From the NCBI GenBank assembly GCA_005887855.1, contig VBQB01000100.1:1-11220 (forward strand): a DNA stretch of 11,220 nt. The letters run 5' to 3'. A program made the position numbers and the translations under genes. Of the stretch, positions 1 to 5,940 are shown one piece after another. Within the stretch, counting starts at the first letter, position 1; every line of letters starts with the position of its first letter. This DNA is from Verrucomicrobiota bacterium (GTDB lineage: Bacteria > Verrucomicrobiota > Verrucomicrobiae > Chthoniobacterales > UBA10450). The notes beneath the pieces are model-generated. The model was not told where the DNA came from, ran no database searches, and worked only from the letters and a program-made list of their open reading frames with translations.

Positions 1-954
1 ATCGTCGGCATTAAGAATATCACCACGGGGGACACTCTGTGTGACGAAGATCATCCAATCCTGCTCGAGCCGCCGACGTTTCCTGATCCGGTCATTTCAA
101 TGGCCATCGAGCCAAAGACAAAATTGGATCAGGAAAAGATGGGCATCGCGCTGCAACGTCTTGCCGAAGAAGATCCGACCTTCCGTGTTTACACGCACGA
201 AGACACTGGCCAGACGATCATTGCCGGGATGGGCGAATTACATCTGGAAATCATTCGCGACCGGATGTTCCGCGAGTTCAAGGTCGACGCGAACGCGGGC
301 AAACCGCAGATCGCGTATCGCGAGACCATTACCACAAGCGCGCACGGGGTTGGCAAGTTGATCAAACAATCCGGTGGTCGCGGTCAGTACGGCCACGTCG
401 AAGTAGATGTGCGTCCCGGTTCTCGAAGCAGCGGCTTGGTCGTCGAAAATAAAATCGTCGGCGGCATTATTCCGCGTGAATACATTCCCGCGGTAAAAAA
501 GGGCATCGATGAAGCGGTGCTGAATGGTGTTCTTGGTGGTTACCCGGTGGTCGACGTGGAAGTTGATATTGTTTATGGGAGCTTTCACGAAGTCGATTCG
601 AACGAGCTTGCCTTTAAACTCGCCGCGATCTTTGCCATGAAAGACGGCTTTAAGCAGGGAAAACCGATTCTGCTCGAGCCGATTATGAAAGTCGAAAATA
701 TTACCCCGGAAGAATTTCAGGGTGACATTTGTGGAGATCTGAGCCGGCGCCGTGGCAGCATCAGCAGCATCGAGACGCGCGGCAATCTCACAATCATCCA
801 CGCGGAAGTTCCGCTTGCCGAGCTCTTCGGATACGCGACCGCGATTCGCTCCCTTTCCAAAGGCCGATCGAGTTACTCGATGGAGCCTTCACACTTTGAG
901 CCGGTCCCGCAAAATCTGGTCGCGGCGATTCTCGACCAAAAGGAAACCAAGTGA
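1..954 (+). CDS. fusA: Elongation factor G, 3' part (5' end outside window)
   Basis: This is the C-terminal 317 residues of EF-G, the GTPase that moves tRNAs and mRNA through the ribosome after each peptide bond and helps recycle ribosomes. The frame is open from base 1 ([13 protein letters not shown], the end of domain II). It continues through the domain III signature GMGELHLEI, domain IV ([18 protein letters not shown], then [17 protein letters not shown]) and domain V ([43 protein letters not shown]). The G domain lies upstream of the window, so GTP-binding motifs cannot be checked. The TGA stop at 952-954 overlaps the GTG start of rpsJ, so the two are probably co-transcribed and translationally coupled. 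No tuf gene follows, unlike the classical str operon. No indels relative to E. coli EF-G are apparent beyond a slightly variable domain IV loop. Confidence 0.97.
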   Translation: MVGIKNITTGDTLCDEDHPILLEPPTFPDPVISMAIEPKTKLDQEKMGIALQRLAEEDPTFRVYTHEDTGQTIIAGMGELHLEIIRDRMFREFKVDANAGKPQIAYRETITTSAHGVGKLIKQSGGRGQYGHVEVDVRPGSRSSGLVVENKIVGGIIPREYIPAVKKGIDEAVLNGVLGGYPVVDVEVDIVYGSFHEVDSNELAFKLAAIFAMKDGFKQGKPILLEPIMKVENITPEEFQGDICGDLSRRRGSISSIETRGNLTIIHAEVPLAELFGYATAIRSLSKGRSSYSMEPSHFEPVPQNLVAAILDQKETK

Positions 955-1262
955 GCAACGGCCAGCGCATTCGTATTCGGTTAAAGGCGTTCGACCATCG
1001 CATGCTCGATCAATCGGCAGTTGAGATCGTCGACACTGCCAAGCGCACTGGCGCGCGCGTGGCTGGGCCGATTCCGCTGCCGACGTTGATCGAAAAATTC
1101 ACGGTGAATCGCTCGCCGCACGTCGATAAAAAGTCGATGGACCAATTTGAAATCCGAACGCACAAGCGTTTGCTCGATATCATTGAGCCGACGTCCAAGA
1201 CGGTGGATGAATTGAAGAAGCTGAATTTGCCTGCGGGCGTTGATATTACGATTAAGATTTAA
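951..1262 (+). CDS. rpsJ: 30S ribosomal protein S10
   Basis: S10 is a component of the 30S head, and in many bacteria it is also the NusE antitermination factor. The 103 residues match the usual length. Signatures are [17 protein letters not shown] at the N-terminus, [31 protein letters not shown] and the C-terminal [11 protein letters not shown]. The start is GTG at 951, overlapping the fusA stop as GTGA. No ATG lies near the family N-terminus, and AAGGA at 940-944 with a 6-nt spacer supports the GTG. This is one of only two clear Shine-Dalgarno sites in the window. Because rpsJ abuts fusA there is no room for an S10 leader of the E. coli type, so L4-mediated attenuation at that position is unlikely (inference). 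Confidence 0.98.
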   Translation: MSNGQRIRIRLKAFDHRMLDQSAVEIVDTAKRTGARVAGPIPLPTLIEKFTVNRSPHVDKKSMDQFEIRTHKRLLDIIEPTSKTVDELKKLNLPAGVDITIKI

Positions 1263-1274
1263 GCGGAGGCGCTT
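1261..1274 (+). promoter_or_regulatory. Small hairpin with GGAG-rich loop between rpsJ and rplC
   Basis: AAGCG-GAGG-CGCTT forms a perfect 5-bp stem with a 4-nt loop inside the 37-nt rpsJ-rplC gap, overlapping the last two bases of the rpsJ stop. It contains the only purine-rich Shine-Dalgarno-like string near rplC (GGAGG, 1265-1269), but that lies about 30 nt before the ATG, too far for ordinary placement. It may be a weak regulatory structure or chance. There is no T tract, so it does not look like a terminator. Confidence 0.25.
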
Positions 1275-1299
1275 CTGAAAAACTTGCAGACCCACGATC

Positions 1300-1944
1300 A
1301 TGAGCATCGGACTTCTCGGACAGAAAATCGGCATGACCAGCGTCTACGACGTCAAAGGTCGGTTGTGTCCTGTGACCGTGATCGCGGCAGGCGATAACGT
1401 TTTGCTACGTCGCTTGACGGCGGAAAACGAGGGCTATTGGGGAGTGCAAGTGGGCTTTGGTGCGCAGAAGGAATCGCGCGTGACGAAACAACTGCTGGGT
1501 GAATTCAAAAAAGCCGCCGTCGAGCCAAAAAGATTTGTGCGCGAGTTTCGGTTCGATGCTGCTGCGCCCGAAGGCGAGATCAATTTAAGCGTTACGCAAT
1601 TTCAGGCAGGCGATTATGTCGATGTTATCGGGCGATCGAAGGGCAAAGGCTTTCAGGGTGTGATGAAGAAACACAACTTTCATGGACAAGGTGCGTCGCA
1701 CGGATCGAAAACCCACCGGCGCTGTGGCGCAATTGGCAATCGGTCCACGCCAGGGCGCATTTGGAAAAATATGGGCATGCCCGGTCATCTCGGCGATGAG
1801 CGGATAACCGTGCAAAATCTTCAGGTAATGCAGGTACGCGAAACCGAAAAAGTGATCTTGATCAGCGGCGCAGTGCCTGGAGCGAATGGAAGTTACGTCG
1901 TTGTCCGTCCGGCGATTAAAAAACAAATGGCAGCCAGAAAATGA
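1300..1944 (+). CDS. rplC: 50S ribosomal protein L3
   Basis: L3 is an early-assembly 23S rRNA-binding protein whose extended loop reaches towards the peptidyl-transferase centre. The 214 residues are close to the E. coli length of 209. Visible family features are the N-terminal GLLGQKIGMTSVYD (residues 4-17), GYWGVQVGFG, SKGKGFQGVMKKHNF (113-127), SHGSKTHRRCGAIGNRSTPGRIWK (133-156, the loop), MPGHLGDERITVQNL and the C-terminal VPGANGSYVVVRPA. The ATG at 1300 gives the family N-terminus. It follows a 37-nt gap and has no Shine-Dalgarno sequence at normal spacing. The loop position methylated as Gln150 in E. coli is Ser here. The stop overlaps the rplD start as ATGA. Confidence 0.98.
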   Translation: MSIGLLGQKIGMTSVYDVKGRLCPVTVIAAGDNVLLRRLTAENEGYWGVQVGFGAQKESRVTKQLLGEFKKAAVEPKRFVREFRFDAAAPEGEINLSVTQFQAGDYVDVIGRSKGKGFQGVMKKHNFHGQGASHGSKTHRRCGAIGNRSTPGRIWKNMGMPGHLGDERITVQNLQVMQVRETEKVILISGAVPGANGSYVVVRPAIKKQMAARK

Positions 1945-2585
1945 GCGCGAAAGTTCTAACCAAGGCGGCGGCCAAAGAAGCCAAGATCGACGTGATCGAA
2001 GACGGACGCGGTACGCAAGCCGTCCATGACACGGTCGTGGCAATGCGTGCGGCCCGCCGTTCCGGATCGGCTAACACGAAAACGAAGGCCGAAGTGAATC
2101 TGTCCGGTGCAAAACCGTGGCGCCAAAAGGGAACCGGTCGCGCCCGGGCCGGTTACAAGTCGTCACCGATCTGGCGTGGCGGTGGCGTTGTTTTCGGGCC
2201 AAAGCCGCGCGATTATTCCAAGAAAATTTCCAAGTCGGTGCGGCGTCTCGCTTTTCGAAAAGCGCTCACAGAACGGATCAACGCCGGCGATGTCTTGACC
2301 GTCGACAAGTTCGTGGTGCCGGAACTGAAAACGAAGTCATTCCTGGCGTTGCTGAAAAAACAAACGGAGGCGCGGAAAGTTTTACTGATCTCTGACGCAT
2401 TTGACCAAACGACATTCAAATCCGCGCGCAACGTAAAACCGGTGAAGCTCGCGACCGCTTCTCACGTGAATACAGAGCAATTGCTCGCATTCGAGAAAAT
2501 TCTTGTGACGCATAAGGCACTCGAAAAATTAGCTGAAAGGACTCGTCCGCCTTCGTCCCGCACTGACGCGGCTGCAGCGGCTTAA
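1941..2585 (+). CDS. rplD: 50S ribosomal protein L4
   Basis: L4 (the uL4 family) is a primary 23S rRNA binder whose long loop lines the exit tunnel. The 214 residues include the conserved loop segment SGAKPWRQKGTGRARAG followed by SSPIWRGGGVVFGPKPRDYS (residues 55-93), which makes the call certain. The N-terminal part (VIEDGRGTQAVHDTVVAMRAARRSG) resembles Verrucomicrobia L4 sequences as I recall them. The C-terminus ends in an Ala-rich tail (DAAAAA). Translation starts at the ATGA overlap with rplC, indicating coupling. In E. coli L4 also represses its own operon through the S10 leader, but that leader has no equivalent here. A gap of 8 nt separates it from rplW. Confidence 0.98.
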   Translation: MSAKVLTKAAAKEAKIDVIEDGRGTQAVHDTVVAMRAARRSGSANTKTKAEVNLSGAKPWRQKGTGRARAGYKSSPIWRGGGVVFGPKPRDYSKKISKSVRRLAFRKALTERINAGDVLTVDKFVVPELKTKSFLALLKKQTEARKVLLISDAFDQTTFKSARNVKPVKLATASHVNTEQLLAFEKILVTHKALEKLAERTRPPSSRTDAAAAA

Positions 2586-2593
2586 ATAGAATT

Positions 2594-2878
2594 ATGAACG
2601 AGCCCTACGACATCATTCGAACCGCATCGTTGACGGAGAAATCGACGCTGATGAGCGAGAAGCAGAACAAATATGTTTTTCGGGTAAGTCCGCGCGCGAA
2701 CAAGATTCAGATCAAGAATGCGATCGAACGTTTGTTCCAAAAGAAAGTTGTCGATGTGAATACCTGCAATTATGCCGGCAAGAAAAAGCGGGAACGTCGC
2801 GCCGATTATGGGCGCAAAGCGCATTGGAAAAAAGCAATCGTCACTTTGAAGGAAGGCGAGAAGATCGACCTGGTTTAA
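2594..2878 (+). CDS. rplW: 50S ribosomal protein L23
   Basis: L23 sits at the tunnel exit of the 50S subunit and is the docking site for trigger factor and SRP. The 94 residues show the family pattern: [44 protein letters not shown] with the KVVDVNT strand, then the basic arm [26 protein letters not shown]. The start is ATG at 2594, 8 nt after the rplD stop in an A/T-rich junction (TAGAATTATG) with no Shine-Dalgarno sequence. It ends 1 nt before rplB. Length and domain content are ordinary. Confidence 0.97.
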   Translation: MNEPYDIIRTASLTEKSTLMSEKQNKYVFRVSPRANKIQIKNAIERLFQKKVVDVNTCNYAGKKKRERRADYGRKAHWKKAIVTLKEGEKIDLV

Positions 2879-2879
2879 T

Positions 2880-3668
2880 ATGGCACTGAAAAATTATCGG
2901 CCACTCACACCAGCGCTGCGCTTCAAGTCGCTGCCGAGCTTCGATGAAATCACGAAGTGGAGGCCGGCAAAGGGCCTTGTTGAGCCGAAGAAAAAAACCG
3001 GCGGACGCAATAACAATGGCCGGATGACGTCGAGGCACATCGGTGGTGGGCACAAGCAAAAGTATCGCAAGGTCGATTTCAAAAACCGCTCCGCACGGAT
3101 CGCTTTGATCAAATATGCGGACGGCGATCTGAGTTATATTCTTGCGCCGGATGGACTTCGCGTTGGATCGACAGTCGCGGCTGGTGACGATATTGCGCCT
3201 GACCTAGGGAATGCGCTTCCGTTACGTTCAATTCCGCTTGGCACTAACATTCACAATATCGAATTAACACCGGGCCGCGGTGGACAGATTGCGCGCAGTG
3301 CCGGCCAGCAAGCGACGCTGAACAACCGCGAAGGCGGCTACGCCCTCGTGAAATTGCCCTCCGGCGAAATTCGTCGCATCCACGAGAACGCGTATGCAAC
3401 GGTAGGCCAGGTTGGCAACGTCGATCATATGAACGTTGCCAGCGGCAAAGCGGGACGGACTCGCTGGCGTGGACGGCGCTCACACGTGCGCGGCATGGCG
3501 ATGAACCCGATCGATCATCCGATGGGCGGCGGTCAGGGGAAATCGAAGGGGGGCGGTGGTCGGCATCACCCCGTCAGTCCATGGGGACAACTCGCCAAAG
3601 GATTTAAAACACGCAGCAAACACAAGCCGAGCGATCGCTTCATCCTCGAACGGCGGCGCAAAAAGTAA
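2880..3668 (+). CDS. rplB: 50S ribosomal protein L2, with an apparent internal deletion
   Basis: L2 is a near-universal 50S protein needed for subunit association and the peptidyl-transferase region. Clear signatures are [24 protein letters not shown] (residues 40-60), [25 protein letters not shown] (131-143), [18 protein letters not shown] and [14 protein letters not shown] (207-220). The protein has 262 residues against 273 in E. coli. Alignment by eye shows YRKVDFK (62-68) joined directly to [14 protein letters not shown] (69-82). About 17 residues that normally lie between them (E. coli residues 69-85, ending in the conserved EYDP) are absent. The functionally important His229 equivalent (His213, in IDH) is kept, whereas the His two residues later is Met. 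The start ATG lies 1 nt after the rplW stop, with no Shine-Dalgarno sequence. The reading frame is intact, so the protein is presumably made. Confidence 0.96.
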   Translation: MALKNYRPLTPALRFKSLPSFDEITKWRPAKGLVEPKKKTGGRNNNGRMTSRHIGGGHKQKYRKVDFKNRSARIALIKYADGDLSYILAPDGLRVGSTVAAGDDIAPDLGNALPLRSIPLGTNIHNIELTPGRGGQIARSAGQQATLNNREGGYALVKLPSGEIRRIHENAYATVGQVGNVDHMNVASGKAGRTRWRGRRSHVRGMAMNPIDHPMGGGQGKSKGGGGRHHPVSPWGQLAKGFKTRSKHKPSDRFILERRRKK

Positions 3669-3678
3669 TTTGATTTTT

Positions 3679-3957
3679 ATGGCTAGGTCATTGAAGAAAG
3701 GACCCTTCGTCGAATCATATCTTCTAGAGAAGATCGACAAGATGAACAATTCGGGTGCCAAAAAACCGATCAAAACTTGGTCGCGACGCTCGATGGTGAC
3801 ACCGGATTTTGTTGGCCACACGTTTTTGGTTCATAACGGAAAGACTTTTCAATCCGTTTTTGTCACTGAGAACATGGTCGGCCATAAGCTCGGTGAATTT
3901 TCGCCGACGCGGGTGTTCAAGAAACACGGTTCGCACACGGCGAAGGTGACGAAGTAG
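3679..3957 (+). CDS. rpsS: 30S ribosomal protein S19
   Basis: S19 binds 16S rRNA in the 30S head together with S13 and contacts the 50S bridge. The 92 residues equal the standard length. Motifs are [18 protein letters not shown] at the N-terminus, [19 protein letters not shown], and [19 protein letters not shown] near the C-terminus. The frame is open 123 nt further upstream, but that extension lies inside rplB, and the ATG at 3679 gives the exact family N-terminus ([10 protein letters not shown]). The 10-nt junction after rplB is TTTGATTTTT, with no Shine-Dalgarno sequence. Normally rplV follows at once. Here a 789-nt segment with a non-ribosomal gene intervenes. Confidence 0.98.
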   Translation: MARSLKKGPFVESYLLEKIDKMNNSGAKKPIKTWSRRSMVTPDFVGHTFLVHNGKTFQSVFVTENMVGHKLGEFSPTRVFKKHGSHTAKVTK

Positions 3958-3963
3958 TGTGAA

Positions 3964-3991
3964 TTTTCGATTTTCGATTTTCGATTTTCGA
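3964..3991 (+). repeat. Tandem heptamer repeat (TTTTCGA)x4
   Basis: Four perfect head-to-tail copies of TTTTCGA start 6 nt after the rpsS stop and run directly into a palindrome. The unit is 7 bp, so it would keep cycling through the frames if translated. The GTG-initiated frame from 3959 would read it as FRFSIFDFR, which looks like translated repeat and not protein. Short heptanucleotide tandem repeats occur in intergenic regions of several bacterial groups, but whether this exact unit recurs in this genome cannot be seen here. Confidence 0.85.
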
Positions 3992-4008
3992 TTGCCCAAA
4001 TGGGCAAT
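3991..4008 (+). promoter_or_regulatory. Perfect palindrome overlapping the passenger-gene start
   Basis: ATTGCCCAAATGGGCAAT has perfect 8-nt arms and a 2-nt centre, realistically a 7-bp stem with a 4-nt loop. It abuts the heptamer repeat, and its right arm covers the first two bases of the likely start codon (ATG at 4007). In RNA it could occlude initiation. In DNA it could be a protein-binding site. It is not followed by a T run, so it is a poor candidate for an intrinsic terminator. Confidence 0.5.
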
Positions 4009-4423
4009 GAGTCGGGGATCGATGATCATGTTTGTGGGTCTGTTGCCCGTCGGAACGCTGGCGGCAGAGGGAAATAGTTCTTTGTCAGAATCCAAAATTG
4101 AAAATGCGGAACATGCAGTGACCGCCGAAACACTGCTTGCACAGAACGAACAATTGCAAAAGCAATTGTCGATTGAGCAGGAATCGGTCAAGACGTTGAC
4201 GGATAGCCTCGCGGAATCGAATGCCGAGGCGGAGTTGTTTCGCCGCAAGTATTCCGATTTGGAATTGCGGATGGAGGCGCTTGGTCTGGCTTCCGCGAAC
4301 AAAGATCGTGCAAAGCTGGAACAACGCTTATTTAAAAACATCGCAGGGCGGCGATGCGCAAGCGCGGATGGACGTAGAAACGCAGCTCCGCAGCACGAAC
4401 AACCTCGCTACCAGGTCGACTAG
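4007..4423 (+). CDS. Putative exported coiled-coil protein, N-terminal part of a frame-disrupted gene
   Basis: I do not recognise a named family. The 138-residue frame begins at ATG 4007. The first about 20 residues look like a signal peptide (Arg3, then the apolar MIMFVGLLPVGTLAA, with possible cleavage after LAA20). Residues about 35-108 are Glu/Gln/Leu/Lys-rich with a heptad-like pattern (LLAQNEQLQKQLSIEQESVK, then LFRRKYSDLELRMEALG), indicating a coiled coil. After about residue 110 the sequence turns into an Arg/Ala/Pro-rich string that looks like out-of-frame reading and stops at 4423. The natural continuation (LKTSQGGDAQARMDVETQL) lies in the +1 frame. A GTG at 3959 would add 16 residues encoded by the heptamer repeat, and I reject it. 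Export, probably to the periplasm, is inferred. The gene interrupts the normally adjacent rpsS and rplV. Confidence 0.6.
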   Translation: MSRGSMIMFVGLLPVGTLAAEGNSSLSESKIENAEHAVTAETLLAQNEQLQKQLSIEQESVKTLTDSLAESNAEAELFRRKYSDLELRMEALGLASANKDRAKLEQRLFKNIAGRRCASADGRRNAAPQHEQPRYQVD

Positions 4424-4709
4424 TGCGCCGGTGGACTCCCCGCGGCCGAGCTTGATGGATGGGAGCGTCATCAGCGTGAAGGACGAATGGTCGTTCGTGG
4501 TCGGAAACATTGGCGAAAACCAAGGAGTGAAAATTGGAATGCCGATGCGGGTGATGCGCGGTGACCGGAAGGTCGCGACGCTGCGAGTAGTCGATGTGCG
4601 GCAGAAAATTTGCGGCGCCGTGATTCAAGAAATGGATTCGGGGAAGGAAAAAATAAAAGTGGGGGATCGACTCCAGGTGGATGCCCAAACCAGTGTAACT
4701 TTAAAATAG
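4368..4709 (+). CDS. C-terminal part of the frame-disrupted passenger gene (small beta-rich domain)
   Basis: This frame is +1 relative to the preceding fragment and is open from at least 4221. The first ATG after the apparent frame break is at 4368, giving 113 residues, but this start is arbitrary because the piece probably belongs to one longer protein. Residues 1-28 end the helical part and include an Ala/Ser/Pro linker. Residues about 29-105 (DGSVISVKDEWSFVVGNIG, QGVKIGMPMRVMRGDRKV, LRVVDVRQKICGAVIQEMD, VGDRLQVD) alternate beta strands and Gly turns like a small beta-barrel domain that I recall in uncharacterised Verrucomicrobia coiled-coil proteins. Removing one A from the A5 run at 4334-4338 would fuse both parts into a protein of about 233 residues. 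The gene could be a pseudogene, an assembly error, two genes, or a recoded gene. The function is unknown. Confidence 0.55.
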   Translation: MDVETQLRSTNNLATRSTSAPVDSPRPSLMDGSVISVKDEWSFVVGNIGENQGVKIGMPMRVMRGDRKVATLRVVDVRQKICGAVIQEMDSGKEKIKVGDRLQVDAQTSVTLK

Positions 4710-4719
4710 AAAGACGACT

Positions 4720-4737
4720 GCCCACGAGGGTGTGGGC
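4720..4737 (+). promoter_or_regulatory. GC-rich hairpin upstream of rplV
   Basis: GCCCAC-GAGGGT-GTGGGC is a perfect 6-bp stem with a 6-nt loop, extendable by one G-T pair. It lies in the 37-nt gap between the passenger gene and rplV and ends 9 nt before the rplV ATG. It is followed by TATAAGCAA and not a T run, so it is more likely a structural or repeat element or a translational control site than a terminator. Its arms share the TGCCCA/TGGGC core with the palindrome at 3991-4008 on the other side of the passenger gene. Confidence 0.45.
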
Positions 4738-4746
4738 TATAAGCAA

Positions 4747-5235
4747 ATGGAAGTGAGATCGATATATAAGTATGCGCGGATTTCGCCCTACAAGGTGCGG
4801 GAAGTCACGCGTGAGATCCAGGGTCTGCCGGTTTCGGCGGCACTCGACCTTCTCGCCTTTACTCCGAAGAAGGCGGCATTTCTGATCGGCAAAACCCTCA
4901 AGAGCGCGGTCGCCAATGCGGAGAACAACGCCAATCTTAAGGCGGACGGATTGGTGGTGAAGGAAGCAATCGTGGGCGAAGGCCCCACTTTGAAGCGGAT
5001 GATGCCGCGGGCCCGCGGAAGTGGTAGCCGCATCTTAAAGCGCACTAGTCATATCCGCATTGTCTTGAGCGATGAGATTCAAATCGAAACGCGAGAAACG
5101 AGAAAGGCGAAACGAAAACAAGAAAAGAAAGAGTCGAGGAAGGAAGCAAAAACCGGCGAGACGAACGAAAAATCGACAACGACGGCGAGAACCGGCGGCA
5201 AAAGCAAGAGCCGGAAGGAGAAAGCGAAAAAGTAA
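4747..5235 (+). CDS. rplV: 50S ribosomal protein L22 with a long basic C-terminal tail
   Basis: L22 binds all domains of 23S rRNA, and its beta-hairpin lines the exit tunnel. Family features are MEVRSIYKYARISPYKVREV at the N-terminus, AENNANLKADGLVVKEA, and the hairpin GPTLKRMMPRARGSGSRILK (residues 79-98), followed by RTSHIRIVLSD. The core ends near residue 110, the full length of E. coli L22. A tail of about 52 residues, rich in Lys/Arg/Glu and later Thr/Ser, follows (ETRKAKRKQEKKESRKE, GGKSKSRKEKAKK) and is probably disordered. The ATG at 4747 gives the family N-terminus. The upstream in-frame GTG at 4732 lies inside the hairpin and adds only GYKQ-type residues. There is no Shine-Dalgarno sequence. 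Confidence 0.97.
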   Translation: MEVRSIYKYARISPYKVREVTREIQGLPVSAALDLLAFTPKKAAFLIGKTLKSAVANAENNANLKADGLVVKEAIVGEGPTLKRMMPRARGSGSRILKRTSHIRIVLSDEIQIETRETRKAKRKQEKKESRKEAKTGETNEKSTTTARTGGKSKSRKEKAKK

Positions 5236-5238
5236 TTT

Positions 5239-5928
5239 ATGGGACAAAAAGTTAATCCGATTGGATTTCGCCTCGGTGTGAATCGCGACTGGCGCTCGCG
5301 CTGGTACGCCTCGCCGCAGGAATTGCCGGCATTTTTGCACAGCGACCTTAAGATTCGCAATTATGTGAAGAAGAAGCTGCAATTCGCCGCTGTCTCAAAA
5401 ATTGTGATCGAACGTGCCTGGAACAGTATTCGCGTCACGATTTTCACGGCGCGTCCTGGCATCGTAATCGGGCGCAAAGGCGCAGAGATCGAAAAGATGA
5501 CGGAAGAGATCTCCAAGATGGCACAAGGCAAGCAAATCAAGATCGATATCCAGGAAATCAAATCGCCGGAGCTTGATGCGCAGCTGGTCGCGGAAAATGT
5601 TGCCTTACAAATTGAGCGCCGCATTGCCTATCGCCGCGCGATGAAAAAAGCGGTGCAGACGGCGATGGATTTTGGTGCGGAGGGGATCCGTTTACGTTGT
5701 TCAGGGCGTCTCAATGGAGCGGAAATTTCGCGCTCGGAATGGTATCGCGAAGGCAAAGTGCCTCTGCATACGCTGCGAACAGCTATCGATTACGGATTCG
5801 CCGAAGCGAACACGGTCTACGGCAAAATCGGCGTGAAATGTTGGATGTGTAAGAAAGAAGAAGCGCCCGCTCAACCGGCTGCGCCGCCGCCCCCACCGCC
5901 ACCAATGCCAGTGCCAGAGCAAGTGTAA
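5239..5928 (+). CDS. rpsC: 30S ribosomal protein S3
   Basis: S3 lies at the mRNA entry channel of the 30S subunit and contributes to ribosomal helicase activity. The 229 residues match the family length. Evidence includes the N-terminal [13 protein letters not shown], the type II KH domain with GXXG (VIGRKGAEI, residues 76-84), and the C-terminal domain with [29 protein letters not shown] (153-181) and [11 protein letters not shown]. Two oddities follow. Residues 201-204 are CWMC, giving a CxxC pair where many homologues have VWI plus an aromatic residue. The protein then ends in a low-complexity tail with seven consecutive prolines (216-222). The junction with rplV is TAATTTATG (3 nt), with no Shine-Dalgarno sequence. 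Confidence 0.98.
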   Translation: MGQKVNPIGFRLGVNRDWRSRWYASPQELPAFLHSDLKIRNYVKKKLQFAAVSKIVIERAWNSIRVTIFTARPGIVIGRKGAEIEKMTEEISKMAQGKQIKIDIQEIKSPELDAQLVAENVALQIERRIAYRRAMKKAVQTAMDFGAEGIRLRCSGRLNGAEISRSEWYREGKVPLHTLRTAIDYGFAEANTVYGKIGVKCWMCKKEEAPAQPAAPPPPPPPMPVPEQV

Positions 5929-5940
5929 GAAGGAATCGCT

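Noticed and set aside
238..801. 187-residue open frame on the minus strand
   Set aside because: It is a shadow of fusA with no recognisable domain or start context, and the + strand frame is certainly EF-G.
3556..3678. N-terminal extension of S19 into rplB
   Set aside because: The ATG at 3679 gives the exact conserved S19 start, and the extension is an overlap with the L2 coding sequence.
3959..4006. GTG start at 3959 for the passenger protein
   Set aside because: The added 16 residues are encoded largely by the heptamer repeat and would precede the signal-peptide-like segment.
3991..4020. Intrinsic terminator after rpsS
   Set aside because: The palindrome is followed by GAGTCGGGGATC, without a T tract, and essential genes lie downstream.
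4331..4337. TTTAAAA as a -1 programmed frameshift heptamer in the passenger gene
   Set aside because: The slippery codons T TTA AAA lie in the downstream frame, so -1 slippage would move ribosomes from the second frame into the first, opposite to what is needed. No supporting downstream structure was identified.
3724..4341. 205-residue minus-strand frame across rpsS and the passenger gene
   Set aside because: It reads through rpsS antisense and the heptamer repeat (giving SKIENRKF-type peptide). The composition looks like frame noise.
4720..4745. Intrinsic terminator before rplV
   Set aside because: The GC-rich stem is followed by TATAAGCAAATGG and not a run of T.
5072..5281. 69-residue + frame over the rplV tail
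   Set aside because: It is an alternative frame of the Lys/Arg-rich L22 tail. Charged low-complexity DNA stays open in several frames.
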